NCBI RefSeq assembly: GCF_000308795.1
Contig: NZ_BAGK01000071.1
Span: forward strand, 1-64,000
DNA from: Nocardia thailandica NBRC 100428
GTDB taxonomy: Bacteria > Actinomycetota > Actinomycetes > Mycobacteriales > Mycobacteriaceae
Direction of reading: 5' to 3'
Length of the DNA: 64,000 nucleotides
Below, piece after piece: positions 26,942 through 35,266 of the stretch. Positions within the stretch are counted from its first letter, which is position 1. Each line of letters opens with the position of its first letter. The notes below the pieces were generated by a model. That model saw only the letters and a list, made by a program, of their open reading frames with translations. It was not told the DNA's origin and searched no databases. The position numbers were made by a program, and so were the translations under genes.

Positions 26942-28021
26942 TCAGCGCAGGCGGTTCCCGGAGTCCGCGTCGAAGAAGTACACCTGCCCGGGGTCCGGCA
27001 GCAGGGTGAGCGCGGTGCCCGGCTCGGCCCGGAAGCGGCGATCCACCCGCACGACCACCCGGTCCCGCCGCGCGGCGGGGCCGTCCCCGTCGGCACGGGT
27101 GTGGACGAACGACTCCGCCCCGAGTTCCTCGAGCAGTTCCACGGTGACCGCGAGACCGTCGGGCCCGGTGGCGACCCGCCAGCCCTCCGGCCGCACCCCG
27201 ACCACGACGCGGTCGCGGCCGGAGAGCCCGTGCGGCAACGGGATCCGCAGGGTGTCGAGCCGGGCGGCCGACTCGCGCACCGGCGCCTCGAGCAGGTTCA
27301 TGCCCGGCGCGCCGAGGAATCCGGCCACGAAGGTGTTGACCGGATCCTCGTAGAGCTCGCGGGGCGGAGCGACCTGCTGCAGCCTGCCCTCGCGCAGCAC
27401 CGCCACCCGGTGGCCCATGGTCATCGCCTCCACCTGGTCGTGGGTGACGTAGACCGTGGTGGTGCCCAGCCGCTGCTGGAGGGCCGCGATCTGGGAGCGG
27501 GTGCTCACCCGCAGCTTCGCGTCCAGGTTCGACAGCGGTTCGTCCATGCAGAACACCGCGGGCCTGCGCACGATGGCCCGGCCCATGGCGACCCGCTGCC
27601 GTTGCCCGCCGGACAGTTTCGCCGGCTTGCGGTCGAGCAGCTCGCCCAGCTCCAGCATCGTCGCGGCCTCGCGTACCCGGTCCAGGGTCTCGGACCGGCT
27701 CATCCCGGCGTTGCGCAGCGCGAAGCCCATGTTCTGCGCGACGGTCATGTTCGGGTACAGGGCGTAGCTCTGGAAGACCATCGCGACGTCGCGGGCGCGC
27801 GGGGGCAGCGCGGTCACGTCGCGCGCGCCGATCCGGATGTGGCCGCGCTGCACCGATTCCAGCCCGGCCAGCATGCGCAGGCTGGTCGACTTGCCGCAGC
27901 CCGACGGCCCGACCAGGACGAGGAACTCGCCGTCGGCGATCTCCAGGTCGAGGTCGTCCACCGCGGGGGTGGGCGCACCGGGGTACTGGTGGGTGACGCC
28001 GTCGAACTGCACGCCGGTCAT
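26942..28021 (-). CDS. ugpC: ABC transporter ATP-binding protein, UgpC type
   Basis: The 359-aa ATPase powers the sugar/glycerophosphodiester importer encoded upstream. It has the Walker A motif G-P-S-G-C-G-K-S-T near residue 38, the signature L-S-G-G-Q-R-Q-R-V near residue 135, Walker B with F-C-M-D-E-P-L-S-N-L-D near residue 157 and the switch His in V-T-H-D-Q. A C-terminal TOBE (MalK-like) domain of ~125 residues follows. It is last in the order permease, permease, binding protein, ATPase, the order of M. tuberculosis ugpAEBC (Rv2835c-Rv2832c). It starts 11 nt after the ugpB stop. Confidence 0.85.
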   Translation of the reverse strand: MTGVQFDGVTHQYPGAPTPAVDDLDLEIADGEFLVLVGPSGCGKSTSLRMLAGLESVQRGHIRIGARDVTALPPRARDVAMVFQSYALYPNMTVAQNMGFALRNAGMSRSETLDRVREAATMLELGELLDRKPAKLSGGQRQRVAMGRAIVRRPAVFCMDEPLSNLDAKLRVSTRSQIAALQQRLGTTTVYVTHDQVEAMTMGHRVAVLREGRLQQVAPPRELYEDPVNTFVAGFLGAPGMNLLEAPVRESAARLDTLRIPLPHGLSGRDRVVVGVRPEGWRVATGPDGLAVTVELLEELGAESFVHTRADGDGPAARRDRVVVRVDRRFRAEPGTALTLLPDPGQVYFFDADSGNRLR

Positions 28022-28032
28022 GGATCCTCTTC

Positions 28033-29361
28033 CTACTTGGGCAGTTTCGGGGCGATCTGGCGGTCGATGATCGCCTGGACCTGCGCGGCGACGTCGGCCA
28101 GCGTGGCGGCGGGGTCGGCGTTCTGCAGGCCGATGCGCTCGTAGCCGGTGCCGATGATCTGGTCCGCGCCGGGCACGAACACCCGCGCGTAGTCCTGCGA
28201 CCTGGTCAGCGGCAGCTGGTCGATGGCGACCCTGGCGTTCGGGTTCTTCGCCAGGAAGTCGACCTCGCTCGGGTCGGTCACCGCGGACTTGCGGACCGGC
28301 ATGTAGCCGGTGTTCTGCGAGAAGTACGCCGTGTTGGCCGCGTTGGTGACGAACTCGATGAACTTCAGCGCGTTCTCCTTGCGCTGGTCGGAGATCCGCG
28401 ACGGGATGGCCAGGCCCGCGCCGCCGGTGGTGACGCCGGGACCGGCGGGGTGCGGGAGGAAGGCGGTGCCGAATTCGAGCTTGCCGCTCGCGTTCTTGGT
28501 GATGCCGCGCAGGTCGCCGGTGGAGGCGATGGTCGAGGCGGTGACGCCCGCGCCGAAGTCCACCGCGATCTGCGGCCGGATGGAGGCGTACTTCTTGACG
28601 TTGATCGAGTCGCGCAGGTAGGTGGCGGCGGCGATCGAGCCGGGGGAGGTGAACTGCAGCGTCCACTGGTCGGAGTAGGCGCCGCCGAAGGTCCAGTTCG
28701 GGCCCTGGAAGGTCCAGCCCAGGTAATTCTTGGCGTCGCCCCAGCCGTGCGCCCACCGGCCGTCGCCGACGACGCGCTGGATCCGGGGACCCCACTCGTC
28801 GAACTCCTGCCAGGAGGCGGGCCCGCGGTCGGGCAGGCCTGCCTCGGCCCAGATGACCTTGTTGTAGTAGAACAGCGGCGTCGAGCGGGCGTAGGGCAGC
28901 GCGTAGTGCTTGCCGGCGAACACGTAGTCCGCGGCCAGCGAGTCGACGTAGTCGTCGAGCCGTACCCCGGCGGCGCCGAAGTGGGCGTCGAGGGGTTCGA
29001 TGGCGCCGGAGAGGGCGTAGCCGAACCACCAGACGTCGGAGAGCACCACGACGTCGGGCAGGTCGCCGCCGGTGAGGGCGGCGTTGAACTTCTGCGCCAC
29101 CTCCTCGTAGTTCTTGCCCGCGTCGACCAGGTTCACCGTCAGGTCGGGGTACTTCGCCCGGAAGCGGTTGATCAGCTCGAGCTCGAACTCCTTGGAGGTG
29201 CCCGGGTGGTTGGACCAGAAGGTGATGGTCTTGCTGTCGCCGCCGGTCGACCCGCCGCCGCCGGTGCCGGCGCACGCGGTCAGCGCGAGGCCCGCGGCGG
29301 CGGCGCCGGACAGCCCGAGGAAGCCGCAGCGGCTCAGCGCCGGGAATCGTTGTGTGGACAC
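28033..29361 (-). CDS. ugpB: ABC transporter substrate-binding lipoprotein, UgpB type
   Basis: The 442-aa precursor has a signal peptide with lipobox L-T-A-C (Cys about residue 30) followed by a Gly/Ser linker, so it is tethered outside the membrane. The mature part is a family 1 solute-binding protein. Stretches such as F-W-S-N-H-P-G, W-W-F-G-Y-A-L-S-G, P-Y-A-R-S-T-P-L-F-Y-Y-N-K, T-F-Q-G-P-N-W and Y-F-S-Q-N-T-G-Y match remembered M. tuberculosis UgpB, which binds glycerophosphocholine. The substrate here is inferred from that resemblance. GTG at 29361 is preceded by AAGGAG with 6-nt spacing. Confidence 0.82.
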   Translation of the reverse strand: MSTQRFPALSRCGFLGLSGAAAAGLALTACAGTGGGGSTGGDSKTITFWSNHPGTSKEFELELINRFRAKYPDLTVNLVDAGKNYEEVAQKFNAALTGGDLPDVVVLSDVWWFGYALSGAIEPLDAHFGAAGVRLDDYVDSLAADYVFAGKHYALPYARSTPLFYYNKVIWAEAGLPDRGPASWQEFDEWGPRIQRVVGDGRWAHGWGDAKNYLGWTFQGPNWTFGGAYSDQWTLQFTSPGSIAAATYLRDSINVKKYASIRPQIAVDFGAGVTASTIASTGDLRGITKNASGKLEFGTAFLPHPAGPGVTTGGAGLAIPSRISDQRKENALKFIEFVTNAANTAYFSQNTGYMPVRKSAVTDPSEVDFLAKNPNARVAIDQLPLTRSQDYARVFVPGADQIIGTGYERIGLQNADPAATLADVAAQVQAIIDRQIAPKLPK

Positions 29362-29380
29362 GTGGTTCTCCTTCGAGGAA

Positions 29381-30247
29381 TCAACCCTTGACCGCACCGG
29401 AGGTGAGGCCCGAGATCATGTGGCGCTGCAGCGCGAGGAAGACGAGCAGGATCGGCAGCATGGTGGCGACGGTGCCCGCCATGACCGGGCCCCAGTCGGT
29501 GACGCTGGGGTTCTCGGTGTTCTGCAGCAGGGTGAGGCCGACCGGCAGGGTCGCGACGTCGGACGAATCGGCCATCAGGAACGGCCACAGGTACTCGTTC
29601 CATTCGTTGACCAGCGTGATCACCGCGAACGCGATCATGGTCGGACCCGACATCGGCAGCACGACCCGGGTGAGCAGCCGCCACCAGTTCGCCCCGTCCA
29701 TGCGCGCCGCCTCGATGACCTCGCCCGGCAGGGAAAGGAAGTGGTTGCGCATGAGGAAGGTGCCGAAGGCGACCCCGCACAGCGGCACGATGATGCCGAG
29801 AAAGGTGTTGCGCCAGCCCAGCTGGGCCACCAGCGCGTAGTTGGAGATGACGGTGATCTGGTTGGGCACCATCAGCGCGGCGATGATCGCCAGGAAGACG
29901 ACGTTCTTGCCGGGGAACCGCAGGAACACCAGGCCGTAGGCGCTGAGGACGCCGAGCGCGAACTTCACCGCCGACACGACCGCGGTCACGATGACCGAGT
30001 TCCGCAGGAAGGTCCAGTAGGGGACCGTGGTGGTCGCCTCGGCGTAGTTCTCCGGGTGCCAGGTGCGGGGCCAGTAGACCGCGGGCTGGGTGTAGATGTC
30101 CGGGCGCGCCTTGAACGAGGTGATCAGGATCCAGAACAGCGGGACGCCGACCATGACCAGCACGCACAGCATGGCGCCGTAGCCGAGCAGGGTGATCGCC
30201 CGCTCCCGGCGGCGGTGGGAGATCGTCGTCGGGCCGGGCCGCCTCAC
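29381..30247 (-). CDS. ugpE: ABC transporter permease, UgpE/MalG type
   Basis: A 288-aa inner-membrane permease with six transmembrane segments. The coupling loop to the ATPase is the EAA motif E-A-A-R-M-D-G-A-N-W-W near residue 195. The N-terminal Arg-rich stretch is cytoplasmic. GTG at 30247 overlaps the ugpA stop (GTGA), so the two permeases are translated together, as expected for a heterodimer. The ugpB start is 19 nt downstream of its stop. Confidence 0.83.
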   Translation of the reverse strand: MRRPGPTTISHRRRERAITLLGYGAMLCVLVMVGVPLFWILITSFKARPDIYTQPAVYWPRTWHPENYAEATTTVPYWTFLRNSVIVTAVVSAVKFALGVLSAYGLVFLRFPGKNVVFLAIIAALMVPNQITVISNYALVAQLGWRNTFLGIIVPLCGVAFGTFLMRNHFLSLPGEVIEAARMDGANWWRLLTRVVLPMSGPTMIAFAVITLVNEWNEYLWPFLMADSSDVATLPVGLTLLQNTENPSVTDWGPVMAGTVATMLPILLVFLALQRHMISGLTSGAVKG

Positions 30248-31173
30248 CGTTCGCTCCGATCCATGATCCGGACCTGCGCCAGGGTGACCACCAGCAGCAC
30301 CCCGAACATGATCGTGGCCACGGTGGCGCCGTAGCCGGCCCGGAAGTTGCGGAAGGACTCCTCGTAGACCTGGTAGACCATCGTGGTCGTCCCGTTGCCC
30401 AGCGGCCCGCCGCGGGTCATGACGTTGATCAGGTCGAAGACCTGCAGCGAGTTGAGCAGCACGGTGATGGAGAGGAAGAACGTGGTGGGGCGCAGCTGGG
30501 GCAGCAACACCCGGGTGAAGGTCGTCCACCGGCTCGCGCCGTCGATCTCGGCCGCCTCCAGCAGGTCCCGGCGCACGCCCTGGAGCGCTGCCAGGTAGAT
30601 GACGAAGGTGTAGCCGAGGTTCTTCCACAGGTAGGTGAGGGTGATCATGACCATCGCCCAGCCGGGGTCCTGGTAGAAGTTGGGCACCTGCGCGACGCCG
30701 ACCCGGTGCAGCAGGTCCCGCACCAGACCGAAACTCGGATCGAAGACGAACTGGAAGGCCACCCCGATCGCCGCGCCGGAGATGACGAACGGGGCGAACA
30801 CCGCCGAGCGCACCAGGTCGCGGCCCGCGAGCTTGCGGTCGAGCAGCAGCGCGAGCGCGAGCCCGAGGACCATGCTGCCCACCACGGCCGCGACGGTGAA
30901 GATCACCGTGTTGCCCACCACGGTCCAGGAGTCGGCGCGGCCCCACCACTCGCGGTAGTTCGCGAACCCGACCCATCGCGAGGTCGGTTCGGCGAGGTTC
31001 CAGTCGGTGAACGAGAGCCGGATGTTGTCGATCAGCGGGCGGTAGACGAAGACCGCGAGCAGGACCAGGTTCGGCACGACCAGGACCGCGAACAGCGCGT
31101 AATCCGGCCACGGGCGGTGGCGCAGCCCGCGGCCCGGCGGTGTGGGCAGCACCCGTTCCGTAACGTCCGACAT
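30244..31173 (-). CDS. ugpA: ABC transporter permease, UgpA/MalF type
   Basis: A 309-aa inner-membrane permease with six transmembrane segments, the first after about 25 Pro/Arg-rich residues. The EAA motif is E-A-A-E-I-D-G-A-S-R-W near residue 205. It is the first gene of the ugpAEBC-like operon. The ATG at 31173 was chosen for the length match; the frame is open upstream to 31398, into the divergent DUF262 gene. The 208-nt gap to that gene must hold both promoters. It has a 9-nt inverted repeat (31228-31236 with 31282-31290), but no regulator gene is present. Confidence 0.83.
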   Translation of the reverse strand: MSDVTERVLPTPPGRGLRHRPWPDYALFAVLVVPNLVLLAVFVYRPLIDNIRLSFTDWNLAEPTSRWVGFANYREWWGRADSWTVVGNTVIFTVAAVVGSMVLGLALALLLDRKLAGRDLVRSAVFAPFVISGAAIGVAFQFVFDPSFGLVRDLLHRVGVAQVPNFYQDPGWAMVMITLTYLWKNLGYTFVIYLAALQGVRRDLLEAAEIDGASRWTTFTRVLLPQLRPTTFFLSITVLLNSLQVFDLINVMTRGGPLGNGTTTMVYQVYEESFRNFRAGYGATVATIMFGVLLVVTLAQVRIMDRSER

Positions 31174-31381
31174 GCGCAGGCACTTTTGCGGCGCACACTG
31201 AACTGTCGGTGAACGCCGTGGGGATCCGTGCCGAATTGTCGCCGACCAGTGATCCTGGAATTCGAGGACTCGCTGTGCGTGATTCGGCACCGGGCGCGCC
31301 TGACACCCGGGCGATTCCGCGGGCGTGGTGTCGGCGGCAGTCGGTACGATCACCGGACCACCGCGACATCGAAAGGTCACC

Positions 31382-33886
31382 GTGACGCGACTGTCCACCC
31401 TGCTCGATCAGATCGACTCCGGTGCTGTCCTGCTCCCGGAGTTCCAGCGGGGCTATGTGTGGAACCGGGATCAGGTGCGCGGGCTCATGCGGTCGCTGTA
31501 CCTGGGCTATCCCATCGGTGGACTCCTGGTGTGGGAGACGGGATCCGGCAGTATCGCCGTCCGCGGCACCACCGCCAAGTCCGGGCTGCGGCTGCTGTTG
31601 CTCGACGGCCAGCAGCGCATCACCACCCTCTACGGCATCGTGCGCGGCACCGCGCCCTCGTTCTTCGAGGGCGACGCGAACGCGTTCACCGGGCTCCATT
31701 TCGATGTCGAGCGCGAGGCTTTCGAATTCCACACCCCCGGCAAGGTCGATCCCAATCCCGTGTGGATCGATGTCACCGAGCTGTTCGAGCACGGGCCGAT
31801 GCACTATCTGCAGCGATTCACCGGCGCCGACGAGGCCACGCTGGCCACCTACCTGGACCGGCTGAACAAGCTGCGCGAGATCACCAATCGCGATTTCACC
31901 GTCGAGACCATCACCGGCGCGGACCGCACCGTCGACGAGGTCGTCGACATCTTCAACCGCGTCAACTCCGGCGGCACCAAGCTCTCCAAGGGCGATCTGG
32001 CCCTGGCCACGCTGTGCGCGCAGTGGCCGCAGGCCCGCGGCAACCTGCGCGACCACCTGGTCCGCTGGGACAAGGACGGCTACGTCTTCAGTCTGGACTG
32101 GTTGCTGCGCAACGTCATCGCCGTCGGCACCGGCCGCGCCGCCTTCGACGCGCTCGGCGACCTGGCCCCCGAGCAGTTCGAGGAGGCCCTGGCCGCCTCG
32201 GCACGGCACGTCGACACCTTCCTCGACGCCGCTTCCGGTCGGCTGGGGCTCGACCACGACCGGGTCCTCATGGGCCGCTACGCGATTCCGGTGATCGCGC
32301 GCCTGCTCGAGGTCAAGGGCGGCCGCTTCGACAGCGACCTGGACCGCGACCGCACCCTGTACTGGTACATCCACTCGGCGCTGTGGGGCCGGTTCAGCGG
32401 GTCGACCGAGACCGCGCTGCAACAGGACTTCGACACCGCCGAGCGCGGCGACATCGACCCGCTCATCTCCACCCTGGAGCTCTCCCGCGGCGGCTCGCTG
32501 GACATCTACCCCGACGATTTCAACGGCTCCACCCGCGGCTCGCGCTTCTACCCGCTGCTGTATCTGCTCGCCCGGGTCGACGGCGCCCGCGATCTGGGCA
32601 GCGGCCTGCTGCTCGGCGACGGCGAGGGCGAGGCCATCCAGGTACACCACCTGTTCCCCAAGGGGCTGCTGCGCGACGCGGGCTACGACCGCAACGAGAT
32701 CAACGCCATCGCCAACTTCTGCTTCCTCACCCAGCCCACGGAATCGCAGCTGACCGAACGCGATCCGGCCGAGTACTTCGCCGAGGCGGAGGCCCGCACG
32801 CCCGGAGTGCTCGCCTCCCAGTGGATCCCGACCGATCCGCGGCTGTGGTCGGTGGAGAACTACCCCGAGTTCCTGGCCGCGCGCCGCAGGCTGCTCGCCG
32901 CGGCCGCCCAGCAGTTCCTCGAGGAGCTGCGGCGGGGCACCGCGACCTACCGGGCCGCCCTCGAACCGATGCGGGTGGCCGGGTTCGCCGCCGACGACCC
33001 GGTCGCCGCGCAGGTCAACGCCCTCGTCGACGACCTCGCCGCCGACGGCTACGCCTTCCCGCTGCTCGACGCCGAGGTCGCCGATCCGGTCACCGGCCGC
33101 GAACTGGCCGTGGCCGAGGCGTTCTGGCCCGACGGGTTGCAGCAGGGCCTCGGCATGCCCGTCGTCCTCAAGCTCGACCCGGCCACCGCCGACCTGACCC
33201 GCCTCGCGCAGCTGGGCTACGCGGTGTTCACCTCCGCCGACGCGCTGCGCGGCTACGTGAGCAAGCTGCGCGCGGAGGTGTCCGGGGAGACCATCGCCGC
33301 GCCCGCCGCGCCGGTCGGCGACATCGCCGTGCTGGCGGGCAGGCTGCCCGACACCTGGATGGGCAACGCCGAGCAGATCTGGCTGCGGTTCGCCTGGCAG
33401 ATCCTCGAGGACGAGCGCGCCGCGCGTCCCGATCCCACCGCGACCGTCGAGCAGCAGGCCCTGCGCTACATCGCCCTGTGGGCGCTGACCCGCACCTTCT
33501 TCACCTACGCCTTCGACGAGGGCAAACTCGACGAATGGCGCTTCTACCTCGGTGAAGTCGTCGGCCCGCACCCGCTGATCCCGCACGAGTGGCTGGTCGA
33601 ACGCGCGACGACCGTCCCCGGCATCGCCCCGCGCGCCGAGGACCTGGCCATGACGCTGGTCAACGATGTGGTCGGCGCCGCCTACGAGGTCTCCACGACG
33701 CTGCTGAACCAGCTCGGCGGCGCGGAGCTGTTCGCCTCGCTGTGGGCGTCCTCGGGCGCGGCCGAGCACTACGGCTACCCGCTGTCGACCGAGCAGATCG
33801 GCGAGCTGGTCTCCGAGGTCGTGAGCGACCCGACGCCCCGCAAGATCCAGGCCTACAGCTGGATCGAGGAGGGCATGGCCCTCTAG
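31382..33886 (+). CDS. DUF262 protein with HNH-like motif (GmrSD-type, possible restriction or defence protein)
   Basis: A large 834-aa protein. The N-terminal DUF262 (ParB/GmrS-like) domain shows L-P-E-F-Q-R-G-Y-V-W at residues 18-27 and L-L-D-G-Q-Q-R at 73-79, the latter being the nucleotide-binding signature. A His-containing motif H422-H423-L-F-P-K, followed by N-A-I-A-N-F-C-F-L near residue 440, looks like the HNH (DUF1524) nuclease of GmrD. The C-terminal ~350 residues are helical and unassigned. GmrSD and BrxU enzymes of this build cut glucosylated or otherwise modified phage DNA. The gene is single and not in a visible defence island. GTG at 31382 follows AAAGG; start chosen at the conserved N-terminus. 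Confidence 0.8.
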   Translation: MTRLSTLLDQIDSGAVLLPEFQRGYVWNRDQVRGLMRSLYLGYPIGGLLVWETGSGSIAVRGTTAKSGLRLLLLDGQQRITTLYGIVRGTAPSFFEGDANAFTGLHFDVEREAFEFHTPGKVDPNPVWIDVTELFEHGPMHYLQRFTGADEATLATYLDRLNKLREITNRDFTVETITGADRTVDEVVDIFNRVNSGGTKLSKGDLALATLCAQWPQARGNLRDHLVRWDKDGYVFSLDWLLRNVIAVGTGRAAFDALGDLAPEQFEEALAASARHVDTFLDAASGRLGLDHDRVLMGRYAIPVIARLLEVKGGRFDSDLDRDRTLYWYIHSALWGRFSGSTETALQQDFDTAERGDIDPLISTLELSRGGSLDIYPDDFNGSTRGSRFYPLLYLLARVDGARDLGSGLLLGDGEGEAIQVHHLFPKGLLRDAGYDRNEINAIANFCFLTQPTESQLTERDPAEYFAEAEARTPGVLASQWIPTDPRLWSVENYPEFLAARRRLLAAAAQQFLEELRRGTATYRAALEPMRVAGFAADDPVAAQVNALVDDLAADGYAFPLLDAEVADPVTGRELAVAEAFWPDGLQQGLGMPVVLKLDPATADLTRLAQLGYAVFTSADALRGYVSKLRAEVSGETIAAPAAPVGDIAVLAGRLPDTWMGNAEQIWLRFAWQILEDERAARPDPTATVEQQALRYIALWALTRTFFTYAFDEGKLDEWRFYLGEVVGPHPLIPHEWLVERATTVPGIAPRAEDLAMTLVNDVVGAAYEVSTTLLNQLGGAELFASLWASSGAAEHYGYPLSTEQIGELVSEVVSDPTPRKIQAYSWIEEGMAL

Positions 33887-34161
33887 CCGCCTGCCCGCCG
33901 GGCGAGGACGGCGACGACCTCGGCCAGCGCCGCGCGGTCCTCGGCGTCGGCGGGGCGGTGGCCGCGGTCGGCCTCGACCGTGATCACCGTGCCCGCCGTG
34001 ACGCCGAGCTCGTCCCAGCAGACGCCGAGCACGGGCAGCTGGACGGTGCGGTCGCCGACGGTCAGGGTCACTCGCGAGGTGTAGCGGCCGCCGACGGCGA
34101 GCAGCTCCTCGACCGTGTCGGCGGTGAGCGGACCGGCGGCGGTGACCACTTCGACGTACAC
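33883..34161 (-). CDS. Small HPr-like protein lacking the phospho-histidine
   Basis: The 92-aa protein reads like the phosphotransferase carrier HPr over most of its length: a helix, the strand S-R-V-T-L-T-V, a V-L-G-V...E-L-G-V-T-A-G segment, the strand V-I-T-V-E-A-D and a C-terminal helix. At the place of the active-site G-L-H-A-R-P-A it has P-L-T-A-D-T-V, so the His is Thr and the Arg is Asp. It therefore cannot carry phosphate the usual way. The family assignment is a judgement by eye and could be wrong. The GTG at 34161 has TACACT 6 nt upstream. Its end overlaps the DUF262 gene by 4 nt (convergent). Confidence 0.5.
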   Translation of the reverse strand: MYVEVVTAAGPLTADTVEELLAVGGRYTSRVTLTVGDRTVQLPVLGVCWDELGVTAGTVITVEADRGHRPADAEDRAALAEVVAVLARRAGG

Positions 34162-34167
34162 GCCGCC

Positions 34168-34173
34168 AGTGTA
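34168..34173 (-). promoter_or_regulatory. Probable -10 element of a leaderless transcript (HPr-like gene)
   Basis: Read on the minus strand, TACACT lies 6 nt before the GTG at 34161. Confidence 0.45.
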
Positions 34174-34227
34174 GGGATCTCACCGAACCCACAGAATCGC
34201 ACCGGCGGCGGGCCCGCCGCGGCCCCG

Positions 34228-34233
34228 TAGGGT
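34228..34233 (+). promoter_or_regulatory. Probable -10 element of a leaderless transcript (EEP gene)
   Basis: TAGGGT lies 7 nt before the ATG at 34241. The divergent promoter of the HPr-like gene is 55 nt away. Confidence 0.45.
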
Positions 34234-34240
34234 TGGCGCC

Positions 34241-35191
34241 ATGGTGCGTGAATGGATGGGACGGGCCGCGCTCGTCCTCGGGTGGGGCGCCCTGCTCGGC
34301 GGGATCATCGGAATCGTGCTGCATCTGGGACGCTGGCAGCAGCGCGACCTGGTGCTGCTGTCCTCGGGGGCGACCTATCTCATGGGAGGCGCGGTCGTCG
34401 CGGCGGTGCTGTTCCTGCTGGCCCGTTCGTGGTGGAACGCGGGGATCGCGGGGGCGGCGGTCGCGACCGTGCTGGCGGTGCTGGTGCCCGCGTGGATCCC
34501 GACGACCGAGGACGGCGACGGCCCCGAGATCATGGTCCTGCAGTCCAACATCCTCTTCGGCGGGGCGGATCCGGCCGCGGTGACCGCGATCGTGCGCGAC
34601 CACCGCGTCGACGTGGCGACGATCGACGAACTGACCGACGCCGCCGTGGTCCGCCTGCGCGCCGCCGGCCTGGAGGCCGAACTGCCCTACCGGTACCTCG
34701 AACCCGCCCGCGACGGCGGCGGCGGTACCGGCATCTACAGCCGGTACCCGTTGCGCGACACCGTGAAATACGACGGCTTCATCATGAGCAACGTGTCGGC
34801 GATCATGGAACACCCGCAGCGCGGCCCGGTCTCGGTCTACGCCTTCCATCCCATCCCGCCCAACCTGAACTTCCCCGCGTGGAAGTCGGAGATGGCCCGG
34901 GTCGACGAGATCCTCGGCGCCGCGACCGCGCCCGCCCTGGTCGGCGCGGACTTCAACGCCACCCGCGACCACGCGGCCTACCGCGGCCTGCTCGACGGCC
35001 CCTTCGCCGCGGCGGCCGAACAGACCGGCGACGGCATGCTGCCGACCTTCCCCGCCGACCGCCGCTGGGGCCCGGTCCTCGGCATCGACCACGTCCTGGT
35101 GGCCGGCGGGGTGGCCCAGGAGGTCCGCACCCTGACCGTCCCCGGCTCCGACCACCGCGCGATGCTCGCCCGGGTACGCATGGACCGCTGA
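34241..35191 (+). CDS. Membrane-anchored endonuclease/exonuclease/phosphatase (EEP) family protein
   Basis: The 316-aa product has three N-terminal transmembrane helices (about residues 9-30, 42-63, 68-87). An extracytoplasmic EEP domain follows, with V-L-Q-S-N-I-L-F-G near residue 99, G-T-G-I-Y-S-R-Y-P-L near 164, the catalytic D-F-N-A-T-R near 233 and the terminal G-S-D-H-R-A. The usual early Glu motif of the family is represented by T-I-D-E-L. Members act on DNA, inositol phosphates or sphingomyelin; the exact substrate cannot be told. It looks monocistronic; the downstream lipoprotein peptidase has its own ribosome binding site. Confidence 0.85.
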   Translation: MVREWMGRAALVLGWGALLGGIIGIVLHLGRWQQRDLVLLSSGATYLMGGAVVAAVLFLLARSWWNAGIAGAAVATVLAVLVPAWIPTTEDGDGPEIMVLQSNILFGGADPAAVTAIVRDHRVDVATIDELTDAAVVRLRAAGLEAELPYRYLEPARDGGGGTGIYSRYPLRDTVKYDGFIMSNVSAIMEHPQRGPVSVYAFHPIPPNLNFPAWKSEMARVDEILGAATAPALVGADFNATRDHAAYRGLLDGPFAAAAEQTGDGMLPTFPADRRWGPVLGIDHVLVAGGVAQEVRTLTVPGSDHRAMLARVRMDR

Positions 35192-35266
35192 GCGCTCGCC
35201 GGATTAGCATGTGAGCGCTCGACGGTGGGCCCGGTACGGCCCGCGTCAATTCGGGGAGGACAAGCG

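Noticed and set aside
29381-35155. A 1924-codon open frame on the minus strand
   Set aside because: Only its first part in coordinate order (29381-30247) is a real gene, ugpE. The rest is antisense to the DUF262 and EEP genes and out of frame with ugpA; it is open only because of the extreme GC content.
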